The notes under the pieces: generated by a model
Database searches by the model: none
Told to the model about the DNA's origin: nothing
Seen by the model: only the letters and a program-made list of their open reading frames with translations
Translations under genes and position numbers: made by a program
NCBI RefSeq assembly: GCF_000775995.1
Contig: NZ_CP009227.1
Span: 1,550,001-1,614,000, forward strand
Reading direction: 5' to 3'
DNA length: 64,000 nt
Source of the DNA: Treponema sp. OMZ 838
GTDB taxonomy: Bacteria > Spirochaetota > Spirochaetia > Treponematales > Treponemataceae
Shown here: positions 26,881-35,520 of the stretch, in pieces
How positions within the stretch are numbered: position 1 is the first letter of the stretch
How the letters are laid out: each line of letters opens with the position of its first letter

Positions 26881-26941
26881 TGTAAACTCTTTAATCTGAT
26901 TTTTAAATGAAATAATACAAAGAATTTTACTATCTCACCCC

Positions 26942-27193
26942 ATAGTAGTGATAAATTCGATAGGTAAAAGCAGCAATAAGGCTGATAATGTTATCATTAA
27001 TGGAAGAGAATATTCTGCACATGCAATGCAGCGTATGAAAGAAAGGAACCTTGTTCTAATGGTAATAGAATAAACAATTAAAAATGGTACAAAAATATAA
27101 GTAAATACGCCTAACACTTTTGTTTATTTTACCGATGAAGCAAAAGTTGTTGTAAAAGAGACTGGTAAAGTAGTTGCTGCTATATCGCAGTAA
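26942..27193 (+). pseudogene. decayed DUF4258-like toxin tip
   Basis: Reading one frame through two stops gives VIINGREYSAHAMQRMKERN, then TIKNG, TPNTFVYF and KVVVKETGKVVAAISQ. This matches the pattern of DUF4258-like (BrnT-like) Rhs tips: INGxxYSxHAxxRMxxR, later TxxTxVY, then VVVxxxGKVVTVI. In-frame TAA codons follow VLMVIE and NGTKI. The tip is dead; its immunity-like gene follows. Confidence 0.55.
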
Positions 27194-27204
27194 AGGAGTA
27201 CTAA

Positions 27205-27465
27205 ATGAATTTTAATTTGGGTGTGTGTAGAATTATTGAACAAATCATTGAATGCAGTATCGGAGATATTGATTTATATAATTTTTTAGAGAATATATGG
27301 GGTATATATATACTTATAAAAGATAAAGGAAATTTAGATTTTCAGCATACCTTTCATGAGAGTTGGGATTATATTGATGAAATTATAGGATTAAATATTG
27401 AAGATAAAAATATTTATACAACAATTTTACCAAAGTTTAAACAAAATATGATTAAATTTTTATAA
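27205..27465 (+). CDS. small acidic protein, putative immunity to the DUF4258-like tip
   Basis: This 86-residue cytoplasmic protein starts 11 bases after the tip end, with AAAGGAG upstream. Content such as IGDIDLYNFLENIWGIYILI and HTFHESWDYIDEI suggests a small acidic helical protein, fitting inhibition of a basic RNase-like toxin. No family is recognised. Confidence 0.5.
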   Translation: MNFNLGVCRIIEQIIECSIGDIDLYNFLENIWGIYILIKDKGNLDFQHTFHESWDYIDEIIGLNIEDKNIYTTILPKFKQNMIKFL

Positions 27466-27473
27466 TATTGCTA

Positions 27474-27623
27474 TATGCGAATCAAAGAAATGAAGTAAAG
27501 GCTACGCAAGATGCTTCATTATTGATGGAAATAAATGGCATGACACTTCACGATGTACCGTTGTATGTAGCTGGATGTCAGCCGTGTGAAGCACGGATTC
27601 TCATTCGAGGGACTGATGATTAA
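27474..27623 (+). pseudogene. lost toxin tail
   Basis: A frame ANQRNEVKATQDASLLMEIN to ARILIRGTDD ends in TAA, overlapping the next ATG (27616) by eight bases. The placement matches other tail-immunity junctions in the array. Confidence 0.4.
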
Positions 27624-27729
27624 AAAGATAAGTTTTATGGGTATAATTATTGTGATGTTTCTTGCTTGCAAAACAATAAATACTGATGCAAAAATATGGA
27701 AGAATAAACCGTCCTATTGGTTGAAGTAG
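27616..27729 (+). pseudogene. stub of a lipoprotein gene
   Basis: MIKKISFMGIIIVMFLACKT is a lipoprotein signal with its lipobox cysteine, but the frame ends after 37 residues. Another frame downstream (LVEVDQLPNNVYVSYSTAK) could be its continuation after an indel. Probably a decayed immunity gene. Confidence 0.4.
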
Positions 27730-27970
27730 ATCAATTGCCTAATAATGTATACGTTTCATATTCAACAGCTAAATAATAAATATAGAAAGTAAAACATAAC
27801 GGTAGAAGGCGCCTAGAAAAGTACCTCAAGAAACTGTAAACTTAGATGATGCTCCGGTTTAACTAATGAAGTACATAAAAAATTAAAGCGTGGTTGAGCC
27901 ATAAATGACTAGATATATTAGATGTTTTGATAAATACTCAGACAGATATATAGGACAAAAAGAGAAATAG
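27730..27970. other. no recognisable gene
   Basis: AT-rich sequence with many stops in all frames. It ends with GGACAAAAAGAGAAATAG just before the next start, possibly a last trace of a toxin tail. Confidence 0.3.
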
Positions 27971-28564
27971 ATGATGACTATGCTCAATGATAAAATACTA
28001 GAAGGCTGTAATGAAGAACAAAAAGAATTGATGCGCAAAGTCTGTTTTGAAGATGATCAAAATCATACAGAAGAAACGATTTTCCTTTTAAGGAGGATAA
28101 TTGACATACAGCCAACTGTTCCTTATGCGTTTGCATTACTTGGATCAATATATCTTGATCAAGCTCAATTGCTTGATGCAACATACCATTACGACAAAAG
28201 AAGGCGAAAATATATCGTTGCACGTCGTAAGCTTTATCGTGATACTATTGCTCATTTTGAGAAAGCTATTGCATTAAAGCCAGATTCGCCAGGTACTATT
28301 TTATTATTAGCACGTGCGTGCGAACAGTGTTCGTTTTTAAAACGGGCGGTGAGATATTATGATTTGTATTTAACGTTTAAGCCTCATAGAGCAGAAATAT
28401 ACTATGCTAAAGGAATGATCTATGAATATCAGCAAGATTATCCAACAGCACTTGCGTTGTACGAAAAGGCCTTATCATTCGAACCTGATAATGAAATGTA
28501 TAAAGACCGTATAATGAAGTTACAAAAAAGAAATAATCATACTACAAAGACATCTAAGAAATGA
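27971..28564 (+). CDS. TPR-repeat protein, putative immunity or accessory
   Basis: This 197-residue cytoplasmic protein has tetratricopeptide-like helices: residues about 35-70, 90-112 (HFEKAIALKPDSPGTILLLA), 118-145 and 150-180 (ALALYEKALSFEPDNEMYKD). TPR proteins are found both as immunity proteins and as scaffolds. Its stop overlaps the start of the next gene, so the two are probably co-translated. Confidence 0.6.
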   Translation: MMTMLNDKILEGCNEEQKELMRKVCFEDDQNHTEETIFLLRRIIDIQPTVPYAFALLGSIYLDQAQLLDATYHYDKRRRKYIVARRKLYRDTIAHFEKAIALKPDSPGTILLLARACEQCSFLKRAVRYYDLYLTFKPHRAEIYYAKGMIYEYQQDYPTALALYEKALSFEPDNEMYKDRIMKLQKRNNHTTKTSKK

Positions 28565-29367
28565 TAAAAATTTCCCGTAATATAGGTGAGCGTATGCTTA
28601 AAGTTGATATTGCAATTGTAGTAAGACATCCGATACTGCCTACGCGTGAGATAACGCCTATTTTTGACATTAAAGCAACTGCTGAGCATTCTGCTAATAC
28701 GCCGCGAATTTCACCCTCCGGTAAAGAATATTGCAATTTCAGAGAATCTTATGTTCGCTATGATGTTGTTCCTGAAATACTAAAGGGGAGTAACCATGAT
28801 AGTATCATTCATAATTTGAATACCTATTTTAAATCGAAAATAAAAGATAGACAAAAGCTTGAAGTATTTTTGCGAAGCGGCGGGAGTGTAACCTATGAAT
28901 TTTATCTGAATGAACTATATGATGAAAATATATTTGAATTGTCTCCAGGGATTCTAGGTGAATGTGCTGATTTGGGTATACCATTATGTCTGACTATATT
29001 GATGGCGAGTGAAAATATAGTCTCTGACAATACAGATTATAAGATTCTAGATTTTGTAACTGTTTCCGTTGAGCAGCAAATATCATCCTTTGTGGATAAT
29101 GTTCATACGCATAACTTTAATAATGGAATAGTTTATTATTCACACAAGATACCTTTAAATGGAGATACTTATTTAGAGAATGAAATTGATAGAGCTATTA
29201 CTGTTTATAAAAAACAAGCTGTTGATATGTGTTTATCGATAAAAGAAAAAGTACGGTGTAAAATAATATTATGTCTAAAAACTTATTATCATTATGCTTT
29301 TGAACTTTCTTCCGAAATATGTAAGATGTGTGCTGAGTTGAATATTGGAATTATGGTATATTTTTAA
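28561..29367 (+). CDS. hypothetical protein, possibly DUF4279-like, putative immunity
   Basis: The 268-residue frame starts by ATGA overlap with the TPR gene; ATG 28594 with GGTGAG upstream is an alternative start. The N-terminal half (IAIVVRHPILPTREITPIFD and further) has the look of DUF4279 proteins, which occur next to toxin genes; the similarity is weak and from memory. No signal peptide. Confidence 0.5.
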   Translation: MIKISRNIGERMLKVDIAIVVRHPILPTREITPIFDIKATAEHSANTPRISPSGKEYCNFRESYVRYDVVPEILKGSNHDSIIHNLNTYFKSKIKDRQKLEVFLRSGGSVTYEFYLNELYDENIFELSPGILGECADLGIPLCLTILMASENIVSDNTDYKILDFVTVSVEQQISSFVDNVHTHNFNNGIVYYSHKIPLNGDTYLENEIDRAITVYKKQAVDMCLSIKEKVRCKIILCLKTYYHYAFELSSEICKMCAELNIGIMVYF

Positions 29368-29499
29368 TCAACTTATTGAAAAGAGCTTGTTAGCTAGTGT
29401 ATATTCTTGTCCGTTGTGAAACTACAAGGAGACAGGTAAAAAGTACCGTAGGCATATCTTTGATACGTTGAGGATTAATTTTTTTGAAGCGATGAAGCA

Positions 29500-29757
29500 G
29501 ACGGCTTAGCTGTCTGCGTCTTTAACATCGGAGGCTCTGATAAGCTGTATGTGCAGCGGGAGCAATTAGGGAAAGGCGGGCTTTTAAAGAAGATAAAGTT
29601 ACCGACCGGAGGAAGCTATAAGCTTGAGCACCGAGGAGAAGGGGACACGATGGTGTTGCCGTAGAGTAAGTATGTGTTAAGTAGCGTCACAATGAACTTA
29701 GGGTTACAGAGGAAAGTCGGGGACGGGCAAGGTAATCGAAAGCGAATACTATGAGGT
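29500..29757 (+). pseudogene. decayed Rhs fragment (fourth FG-GAP motif onward)
   Basis: GACGGCTTAGCTGTCTGCGT encodes DGLAVCVFNIGGSDKLYVQR, matching the lead gene from base 2550 (DGLADRVFNIGGSDKLYVQR). Similarity continues past KLPTGGSYKLEH to SKYVLSSVTMNLGLQ, with an in-frame TAG, then skips to GNGKVIESEYY-like remnants. It begins at the same GACGGC point as the copy at 16283. A GCAGAC/GTCTGC stem lies at the joint (29497-29517). Confidence 0.7.
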
Positions 29758-29763
29758 AAAATA

Positions 29764-30537
29764 GTGAAAAAATATTATCTTATCATATTCTTTTTTGGGG
29801 TAAGTATTTTTCTTATTACTGGTCAAGAAATTATAAAACCAGAAGATGCAGAAATAATTGCACGAGCGAAAGATTTTTATCTTAGTGGTAAAGATTTATC
29901 TGAATTAACAAAAACAGGATTAGCTGGGGATATATACGATGGAATATGCGTATTTAATTATTATGCATATTCAGCATTTGATATCAATAAAAAAAATGAA
30001 TGGATTGAGTTTTTAGCGGAAGAAGATTTTGCATTTTTTGAGTGGGAGCTTTCACGTAAGCTAATAAATTCTGAAGAAGACAATGATAGTAAAATAAGAG
30101 CTTTATATTGGATTTTTTCTGCTGAAAAAGACGGAGAAAATAATGCAAAAATTTTTATTAAAAAAGAAAAGTTAGAAATTGAAAGTCCTTATCCTCAGTT
30201 GGGAAAAGATATTTACAAAAAAGAAAATAATAAAGTTCTAGATTATGAAATAGAAGTTTTAACCGATTATGCCTTGCGAGGAGGAAAGAAAGAAGCCTAT
30301 AAACTTTATGAGTATTATTGGGATTATAAACATGACAAGCAAGAGGCAGTTTATTGGTTACGGATAGGGGCACAAAATAAAAATGAACAGTGTCAGTATG
30401 AATACGGGAAATATCTCCTTGCCAAAGGCAATGAGAATGACAAGATAAGGGGGCTTTTTTGGATAAAAAAAGCGGCTAAAAACGGATACAAAGAAGCAGA
30501 AAAAATAGTAGGAAAATTAAAAGAAAATGAAGAGTAA
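29764..30537 (+). CDS. exported Sel1-repeat-like protein, putative immunity
   Basis: A GTG start gives 257 residues with a signal peptide (YYLIIFFFGVSIFLITG). The C-terminal half has Sel1-type units: AVYWLRIGAQNKNEQCQYEY and GLFWIKKAAKNGYKEAEKIV. Sel1-repeat proteins are a known immunity class. An ATG inside its last codons opens the next module fragment. Confidence 0.6.
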   Translation: MKKYYLIIFFFGVSIFLITGQEIIKPEDAEIIARAKDFYLSGKDLSELTKTGLAGDIYDGICVFNYYAYSAFDINKKNEWIEFLAEEDFAFFEWELSRKLINSEEDNDSKIRALYWIFSAEKDGENNAKIFIKKEKLEIESPYPQLGKDIYKKENNKVLDYEIEVLTDYALRGGKKEAYKLYEYYWDYKHDKQEAVYWLRIGAQNKNEQCQYEYGKYLLAKGNENDKIRGLFWIKKAAKNGYKEAEKIVGKLKENEE

Positions 30538-30724
30538 TTATTTTTATTCGCAGCGTAACTATCTCATCTCTCGGACAGCGATTGCAGCAGAAAAACACCA
30601 CTTAAACAAAACAGCAGCGGCAAAAAGATTGAAGCAGTATGGTGCAGCGGAGCCGACAGTCGTAGCTTCGGGCGTAAATAGGCGCTTTGTTCATTATTCC
30701 AAGGAAAGAATTAGAGCAAAATGA
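30527..30724 (+). pseudogene. shrunken palindromic module fused in frame to a toxin tail
   Basis: The frame reads MKSNYFYSQRNYLISRTAIA like the module openings at 12407 and 15843, skips most of the module (KHHLNKTAAAKRLKQYGAAE), and ends GVNRRFVHYSKERIRAK, a plausible toxin end. Its TGA overlaps the following lipoprotein ATG. It shows that module and tail can be joined in frame even without Rhs core. Confidence 0.55.
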
Positions 30725-31302
30725 AAAAGATAAAATATTTATCAATGCTTTTTATGTTTGTAGAATTACTCATTGCATGTTCAAACCAAGAAAAAAGAAT
30801 AAAAGATTTATGGAAAGTGGAAGATACTATAAATTACCAAAATTTTACGGATGATGAAAATAAAAAAATAGAAAACCTTCTAAATGCTTTTTCTTTGGAA
30901 GAAAAAATAGATAAGTTAAATTGGAATAGTGGATACTCTCAACAATGTTATGTATTAAGAAAACTATATTTTGAAAAAATTATTCCAAGGGGAGTTTTTC
31001 TGGATAGCTGTGCTTCTGTATACAAGCGATATGAAGCTAATCAAACTAATATTTCTTTTCATACTCTGGGATATGCAGTTTGTCTTTATTATTGGGGAGA
31101 AAGGAAGCAGGCTAATGAATTGTTTATAAAAATTTTAGATAAATCAACTGAGAAATATTTTGCTTCAAAAAGGGATTACGAAATAATAGTGACTGTATGT
31201 AGTAAATTGCTGGGAATAGACAATGGTAATAATCTAAAGATAGACGAGTTCTTTTTCAATATGACCGATGATGATATAATTAATATATTTTGCGGAAATT
31301 AA
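30721..31302 (+). CDS. lipoprotein, putative orphan immunity
   Basis: This 193-residue protein has the lipoprotein signal MKKIKYLSMLFMFVELLIAC. The mature part is helical, with a possible TPR-like unit (HTLGYAVCLYYWGERKQANE). It is coupled to the preceding toxin tail by ATGA. Confidence 0.6.
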   Translation: MKKIKYLSMLFMFVELLIACSNQEKRIKDLWKVEDTINYQNFTDDENKKIENLLNAFSLEEKIDKLNWNSGYSQQCYVLRKLYFEKIIPRGVFLDSCASVYKRYEANQTNISFHTLGYAVCLYYWGERKQANELFIKILDKSTEKYFASKRDYEIIVTVCSKLLGIDNGNNLKIDEFFFNMTDDDIINIFCGN

Positions 31303-31402
31303 AAATAAAATTTTTTTATAGAATTGATAATTATTTAATATTGAGTATATAGTTAGTTATGCCTGGTGTTATGGTTTTCCTTGGTGATAATTGAAAGAGA
31401 AA

Positions 31403-31477
31403 AAGAACGATACATCTACATGTCCTTTAAATAGTTCGTATAGCACTTATAAGTATGCTGATACTTATGGAGATTAA
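31403..31477 (+). pseudogene. lost toxin tail
   Basis: A short frame, KNDTSTCPLNSSYSTYKYAD then TYGD, ends in TAA two bases before the next ATG. Confidence 0.35.
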
Positions 31478-31479
31478 CT

Positions 31480-31962
31480 ATGTCAAGAAAACTGAATATT
31501 TTTATACTTATTTTGATAACAATTTTGTGTATGTTGTTTCTTAAAAATATAAAAAATAATCCAACACTTGTTATAAAACATGAAGAATGCAGTGGTATGA
31601 TGAATTCTCTTGATTGTGATGTTTTGATAGAAAAGAAGATAGGAGACGAGTATATTCTTTATAAAGAATATACGATTTTTAAATTTGAGATATTAGGGGA
31701 TAGTTTTAATTACACAAGAAAAGACCTATCTCTTGCGGGTGGGGAAAGAATTGTTTTGTCAATGCAACCAATGAAATATCGTATAAAGTGCGTAACTCCA
31801 TTTGATAAACAAAATGGATATTTAAATAAAAAACATGATTGGATTTCTGATTATGTATATGTGGATTTTACGCATGATTCTATCGCAACAATAGTTATAA
31901 ATCCAAAAATTGATGCATTTGGTTATTCTGGGGGATGGGAATTAAGCATTAGTTATAAGTAA
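31480..31962 (+). CDS. membrane-anchored protein, putative orphan immunity
   Basis: This 160-residue protein has an N-terminal hydrophobic anchor (IFILILITILCMLFL). The remainder is beta-rich, with repeated short strands, ending GGWELSISYK. No family is recognised. Confidence 0.5.
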   Translation: MSRKLNIFILILITILCMLFLKNIKNNPTLVIKHEECSGMMNSLDCDVLIEKKIGDEYILYKEYTIFKFEILGDSFNYTRKDLSLAGGERIVLSMQPMKYRIKCVTPFDKQNGYLNKKHDWISDYVYVDFTHDSIATIVINPKIDAFGYSGGWELSISYK

Positions 31963-32032
31963 GATGAGTATAGTTTTGCTTCTATGATATAGTGTGTGAA
32001 AATAATGATGATATTGCGCAGAATGATAGTAC

Positions 32033-32089
32033 TTTGATTTTGGCGTAGGGGCAGGTTTACAAGTAACTTGGAAAAAGGAGAAAGAATGA
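32033..32089 (+). pseudogene. lost toxin tail
   Basis: A short frame FDFGVGAGLQVTWKKEKE ends in TGA overlapping the next ATG (ATGA). The alternating glycine/aromatic pattern suggests a beta-stranded end. Confidence 0.4.
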
Positions 32090-32427
32090 GTTCTGAAATA
32101 AAACTAAATTTGGTGGCATGTTTATGTATTTTAGTTGCAATTATCTTTGTAATTATGTTTGTTTTATTTGATAAAAAAATTGGGGGAAATGTTTTAAATA
32201 CAAAAAGTTATAAAACAGAAACTTCTTTTTTTATCGCAGATAAGAATGGAAATCAAAGAGAAGTCTCAGAAGAAATTTGGAATAAAAGTTATAAAATTAC
32301 AATTGTAACTTTTATTTTTCTATCGTTTGCTATGATATGTTTATTTTATTTTTTTTCAAGATATATATTTATTCCAACTATGAAAAGAAATTTACAAATA
32401 TTGATCTCTTTTTTTAGAAAAGTATGA
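32086..32427 (+). CDS. two-helix membrane protein, putative orphan immunity
   Basis: ATG 32086 follows AAAAAGGAG. The 113-residue product has transmembrane segments near residues 8-27 and 79-98, with a hydrophilic middle. It is coupled to the preceding toxin tail. Confidence 0.5.
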   Translation: MSSEIKLNLVACLCILVAIIFVIMFVLFDKKIGGNVLNTKSYKTETSFFIADKNGNQREVSEEIWNKSYKITIVTFIFLSFAMICLFYFFSRYIFIPTMKRNLQILISFFRKV

Positions 32428-32489
32428 ATGTTATAAATATGCTGCAACTATTCAGTATCTAAAAACTAAGATATAGATAGAGTAGCATT

Positions 32490-32612
32490 CGAACGAATAC
32501 GACACCTCCAGCGGTCGTGCTTGCTCATGAATTAACACAGAGACTTCACTATGCTGCAGGTTCGGGAGATAATAGGCATGATTCTTATACGGAAAATGTA
32601 TTAAGGAGATAA
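32490..32612 (+). pseudogene. lost metalloprotease-like toxin tail with broken zinc motif
   Basis: A frame reads RTNTTPPAVVLAHELTQRLH, then YAAGSGDNRHDSYTENVLRR and TAA. AHELTxxLH is the zincin HExxH signature region, but the second His is Gln here (CAG 32538-32540). A VVLAHELTHALH-type consensus is expected. Both the truncation and the lost ligand indicate a dead toxin. Confidence 0.55.
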
Positions 32613-32622
32613 TTAGAGCATT

Positions 32623-33210
32623 ATGAAAGGCTTAATCATTAAATATATATGTATCATTCTATGGTATTGGGTTACAGTGTCGATTCCCTGTTTCTCCGAA
32701 GAAACTTTTGAAAGGCAGTTGGAAAAAAATATTGAAAGGATAGGTATCGAAAATTATTATCTATTGGAAACTGTATATAGAGAACGACACGGTCCTGTAC
32801 CCTTCATTGCTGTCTATTGTGATGGTGGATTTTATTCATTGTATGACACAGGATTGGAATATGAAAAGATAGGAAATAAACGGTATTTTTTTGATTATAA
32901 GGTTAATGATAGTATCAAGAAGCTTTCGACGGAGATAGCTGATAAAAATATGCCTCTCAATGATTTTATCAACACCTATTTAGCGAAAAATGAACATGAT
33001 GAAAGCTATAGGATATCTGATTTTGGCTATGGTCCATTTTTATCGTCAGAAATGATGGAAACTATCTTGTTTGCCGCGCAGTATAGTTATGATTTTTTAA
33101 TTTTAGCTGAGAACGGTTATGAACATGAGATAAAATTATATTTGCCGGATTCGTATGAATATGCTTTAAAATATTATGAGGAGATATACGGATTGAAAAA
33201 ACAAAAGTAA
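32623..33210 (+). CDS. exported protein, putative immunity to the zincin-like tip
   Basis: This 195-residue protein has a signal peptide (YICIILWYWVTVSIPCFS). The mature part is acidic. AAGGAGATAA lies upstream of the ATG, 10 bases after the toxin-tail stop. A periplasmic inhibitor is inferred. Confidence 0.55.
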   Translation: MKGLIIKYICIILWYWVTVSIPCFSEETFERQLEKNIERIGIENYYLLETVYRERHGPVPFIAVYCDGGFYSLYDTGLEYEKIGNKRYFFDYKVNDSIKKLSTEIADKNMPLNDFINTYLAKNEHDESYRISDFGYGPFLSSEMMETILFAAQYSYDFLILAENGYEHEIKLYLPDSYEYALKYYEEIYGLKKQK

Positions 33211-33249
33211 AAACTTGCAAGTTTAAACGGTAATACTGCTTAACAATTG

Positions 33250-33540
33250 GCACGGATACCGTAGTTTTATATGATGGGGCGAATATGAATTACAATAGAA
33301 TTAACGCTATAATAAGAATGGTCGTATGTAGTACGTTGTTAAATTAACTGCAAATGAATTGGGTTTAAGAATATATGACAACGGCATAAAAGAAGACGAG
33401 TCTCGTAAATTAATGGAGATAAAGATGCTAATTCTGAAATGATTCAAACAGATGGCTGTAAAATTAATACCGTAGGTGCTTTTAGATATCATATTCCACT
33501 AGAGGCTAGCCCGATAAATAAAGGAGAAAAGAACAAAGAT
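33250..33540 (+). pseudogene. decayed toxin tip with several stops and shifts
   Basis: Sense fragments in different frames follow each other: GTDTVVLYDGANMNYNRIN, YVVKLTANELGLRIYDNG, then ANSEMIQTDGCKINTVGAFR and YHIPLEASPINKGEKNK. The last runs in frame into the next gene. This looks like a toxin end broken by multiple indels. Confidence 0.4.
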
Positions 33541-33744
33541 ATGAAAAGAAATCTTTTAATCGGTATGATTTTAGTGGGGACGATGATACTATTTTTACAA
33601 GGAGCACAATTACGAAGTTATATCGGTAAATGGAAGATTGACCGTATCTTTACTGTTAATGAAGACTATCATATTATCGGAAATTTAATAAAGAATGAAG
33701 CTTATGCATACATGGGAGTGATTATAGTATATGCATCGATATAA
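33541..33744 (+). CDS. short membrane-anchored protein, possible immunity fragment
   Basis: ATG 33541 lies just after GGAGAAAAG. The 67 residues carry a hydrophobic segment (LLIGMILVGTMILFL). The preceding remnant reads through into it without a stop. It overlaps the next start by 14 bases. It may be a truncated immunity gene. Confidence 0.4.
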   Translation: MKRNLLIGMILVGTMILFLQGAQLRSYIGKWKIDRIFTVNEDYHIIGNLIKNEAYAYMGVIIVYASI

Positions 33745-34191
33745 TGTAACTATTGAACGAAATCGAATTTTGAACGGTTATTCTAACAAACTCATAACTA
33801 TTGCAAAAAAAATAATGTTAATTTAGATGATTTTTTTCAAAATTATAAAGGAATAGAAGGTCTTACTGTGAGTATGAAAACTATGTATTCTGTATCGCTT
33901 TGTATAGATCAAGTGCATGAAGTATCAATAAATTGCTATGGGTTTGACATAGGTATTTTTGATATAGATTGCTATTCATTTTCTTCAATATACAATGAAA
34001 TAATTTTTTCATCTCACAATTATTTTTCAGCATATAAAAATCGACTGAATAGTTCTTTTCTTTTTTCAACATATTCTGATGCTTTTGATTTTTTACAGTA
34101 TCATAAAAAAATAGATGATAGTATGCATGATATTGAGCACACTGAGTTGCTGAGTATTTATAGGGTACTAAAACCGAATTGGAAAGAATAA
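33731..34191 (+). pseudogene. immunity-like gene broken at an A8 run
   Basis: ATG 33731 reads MHRYNVTIERNRILNGYSNK to LITIAKK and stops after an A8 run (33805-33812). With nine A residues the frame would continue NNVNLDDFFQNYKGIEGLTV and on to LSIYRVLKPNWKE, giving about 153 residues. The gene is either decayed or switchable by slippage. Confidence 0.55.
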
Positions 34192-34207
34192 CTAAGATGA
34201 AAAAAAA

Positions 34208-34348
34208 GGTGAATGTTATTCTCCCGGTTGTATAATAAAAATAACCCCTAAAGATGCAAATATTATCGGTGAGATAGAATTCAATGCTATCTTATGATAT
34301 ACCATATACACATGCTGGTATAAAAACTTATTACCTCTGGAGGTGTAA
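34208..34348 (+). pseudogene. lost toxin tail with internal stop
   Basis: The frame reads GECYSPGCIIKITPKDANII and GEIEFNAIL, then TGA, then YTIYTCWYKNLLPLEV and TAA 2 bases before the next start. The in-frame TGA shows decay. Confidence 0.4.
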
Positions 34349-34350
34349 AA

Positions 34351-34752
34351 GTGGAAGAAATAAAAATTATAGAAGGAATTGTAATTATGATGTTTATATT
34401 TCCGGCACTCGCCATAATGGTGGTGATCTTTCTTGCAGTTTTTACTCATATCTCTTTTCATCGCACAGGGCTTGCTTCTTTATTCTATGAAGAGGCTACA
34501 AAAGAAGGTGTGTTTTTTCCTAAAAATGCGGTCTCCAATGACGGACTCATATCATCTTCATGGGATAGAACCAGATTTATTATAAGATGGTGCTTAAAAG
34601 AAGAATATGCAAAAGAGGATTCAATACAAACGAAAGCGATAAAGCGAAAATTTTTTATTTTAAATATGATACAGCTGTTATGCTTTCCATTATCCTTAAT
34701 ATGGATTTTATTATGTTTAGTTACAATAGTTTTAACTTTTTTTCTTGTTTAG
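34351..34752 (+). CDS. membrane protein, putative orphan immunity
   Basis: GTG start with GGAGGTG upstream. The 133-residue protein has transmembrane segments near residues 8-30 and 108-132 and a charged middle. No family is recognised. Confidence 0.5.
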   Translation: MEEIKIIEGIVIMMFIFPALAIMVVIFLAVFTHISFHRTGLASLFYEEATKEGVFFPKNAVSNDGLISSSWDRTRFIIRWCLKEEYAKEDSIQTKAIKRKFFILNMIQLLCFPLSLIWILLCLVTIVLTFFLV

Positions 34753-34762
34753 AAAGATATAA

Positions 34763-34905
34763 GGGCATCTCTAAAAACTCGGTTAGCTTTTAGAGATGCC
34801 CGACGAGTATTTTTTATAAATTTTTATACTGTAATAATTTATAAAAAATACATCGCAAATAAATCTAAGGGAAACCTCTAAAAACGGAAGTTTTTAGAGG
34901 TGCCC
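34763..34905. repeat. cluster of three long palindromes
   Basis: There are three consecutive inverted repeats: GGGCATCTCTAAAA/TTTTAGAGATGCCC (34763-34801), GTATTTTTTATAAATT/AATTTATAAAAAATAC (34807-34851, 16-bp arms) and CCTCTAAAAAC/GTTTTTAGAGG (34874-34900, flanked by GGG and CCC). The outer words recur at 50874-50970, so this is a dispersed palindromic element, not only a terminator. Confidence 0.8.
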
Positions 34906-34916
34906 ATAAGCATTGT

Positions 34917-35015
34917 GAAGGGGCTGCACAATATAGATATACCCCTAATGAAACAGTTGGTTTCACCTACGACTTAAATATAGGGCTTTACCATGCATAT
35001 AGTTATGGGTTGTAA
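34917..35015 (+). pseudogene. lost toxin tail
   Basis: A frame EGAAQYRYTPNETVGFTYDL, then NIGLYHAYSYGL, ends in TAA. Its immunity gene is not obvious. It abuts the palindrome cluster. Confidence 0.4.
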
Positions 35016-35259
35016 AAGTGAAAGAAATCAGTAAGATATGTGAGTGATGAAGCTGGAAATTTGACTGAAATATCTAAAGTTCATAGGTTTTGCAGTTTGA
35101 TCATTTTGATTGTTGTGTTTAGATAGCTTACTTTTTATATATCTTATGTGTAAATATCTGCTATTGTAAAGTTGTGCGGTTTTTTGAACGATTGAGCAGA
35201 AAAGCGATGCCTTTTGGGAAGAGGCGGAGCAGATACAAGGAGAAAGAAGAATAAATAAT
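35016..35259. other. degenerate zone with a module scrap
   Basis: No gene is seen. Bases 35179-35250 resemble the module (GGTTTTTTGAACGATTGAGC, then CCTTTTGGGAAGAGGCGGAG and CAGATACAAGGAGA), with large deletions. Its frame ends RSRYKEKEE and a stop, 10 bases before the next gene. Confidence 0.5.
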
Positions 35260-35472
35260 ATGCATGATGGAGGAGTTATAATATTAATTATAGTTGGATT
35301 AATTACATCTTTGCAGTTTGTTGTACGTTTCATAATTGAACCATTCGTAAAGAGTAAAGACGGAGAAAAAAATAAATATAGTAAAATAAAAATTTTATTA
35401 AGCGTTTTTTATTGTATATTTTTCTTGGTTTTATTATTTCTTGATTTAAAAGGATTCTTTGAATATAAATAA
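35260..35472 (+). CDS. small two-helix membrane protein
   Basis: This 70-residue protein has hydrophobic segments near residues 7-27 and 44-62. It follows a module scrap. It could be a small immunity protein or a fragment. Confidence 0.4.
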   Translation: MHDGGVIILIIVGLITSLQFVVRFIIEPFVKSKDGEKNKYSKIKILLSVFYCIFFLVLLFLDLKGFFEYK

Positions 35473-35520
35473 CAAAAAATATAAAAATTAATGGTATTAC
35501 TAAATCGGTTATAAAACCAA

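Noticed and set aside
26881..26941. Functional DUF4258 toxin gene start
   Set aside because: There is no start or upstream core sequence, and two in-frame stops interrupt the domain downstream.
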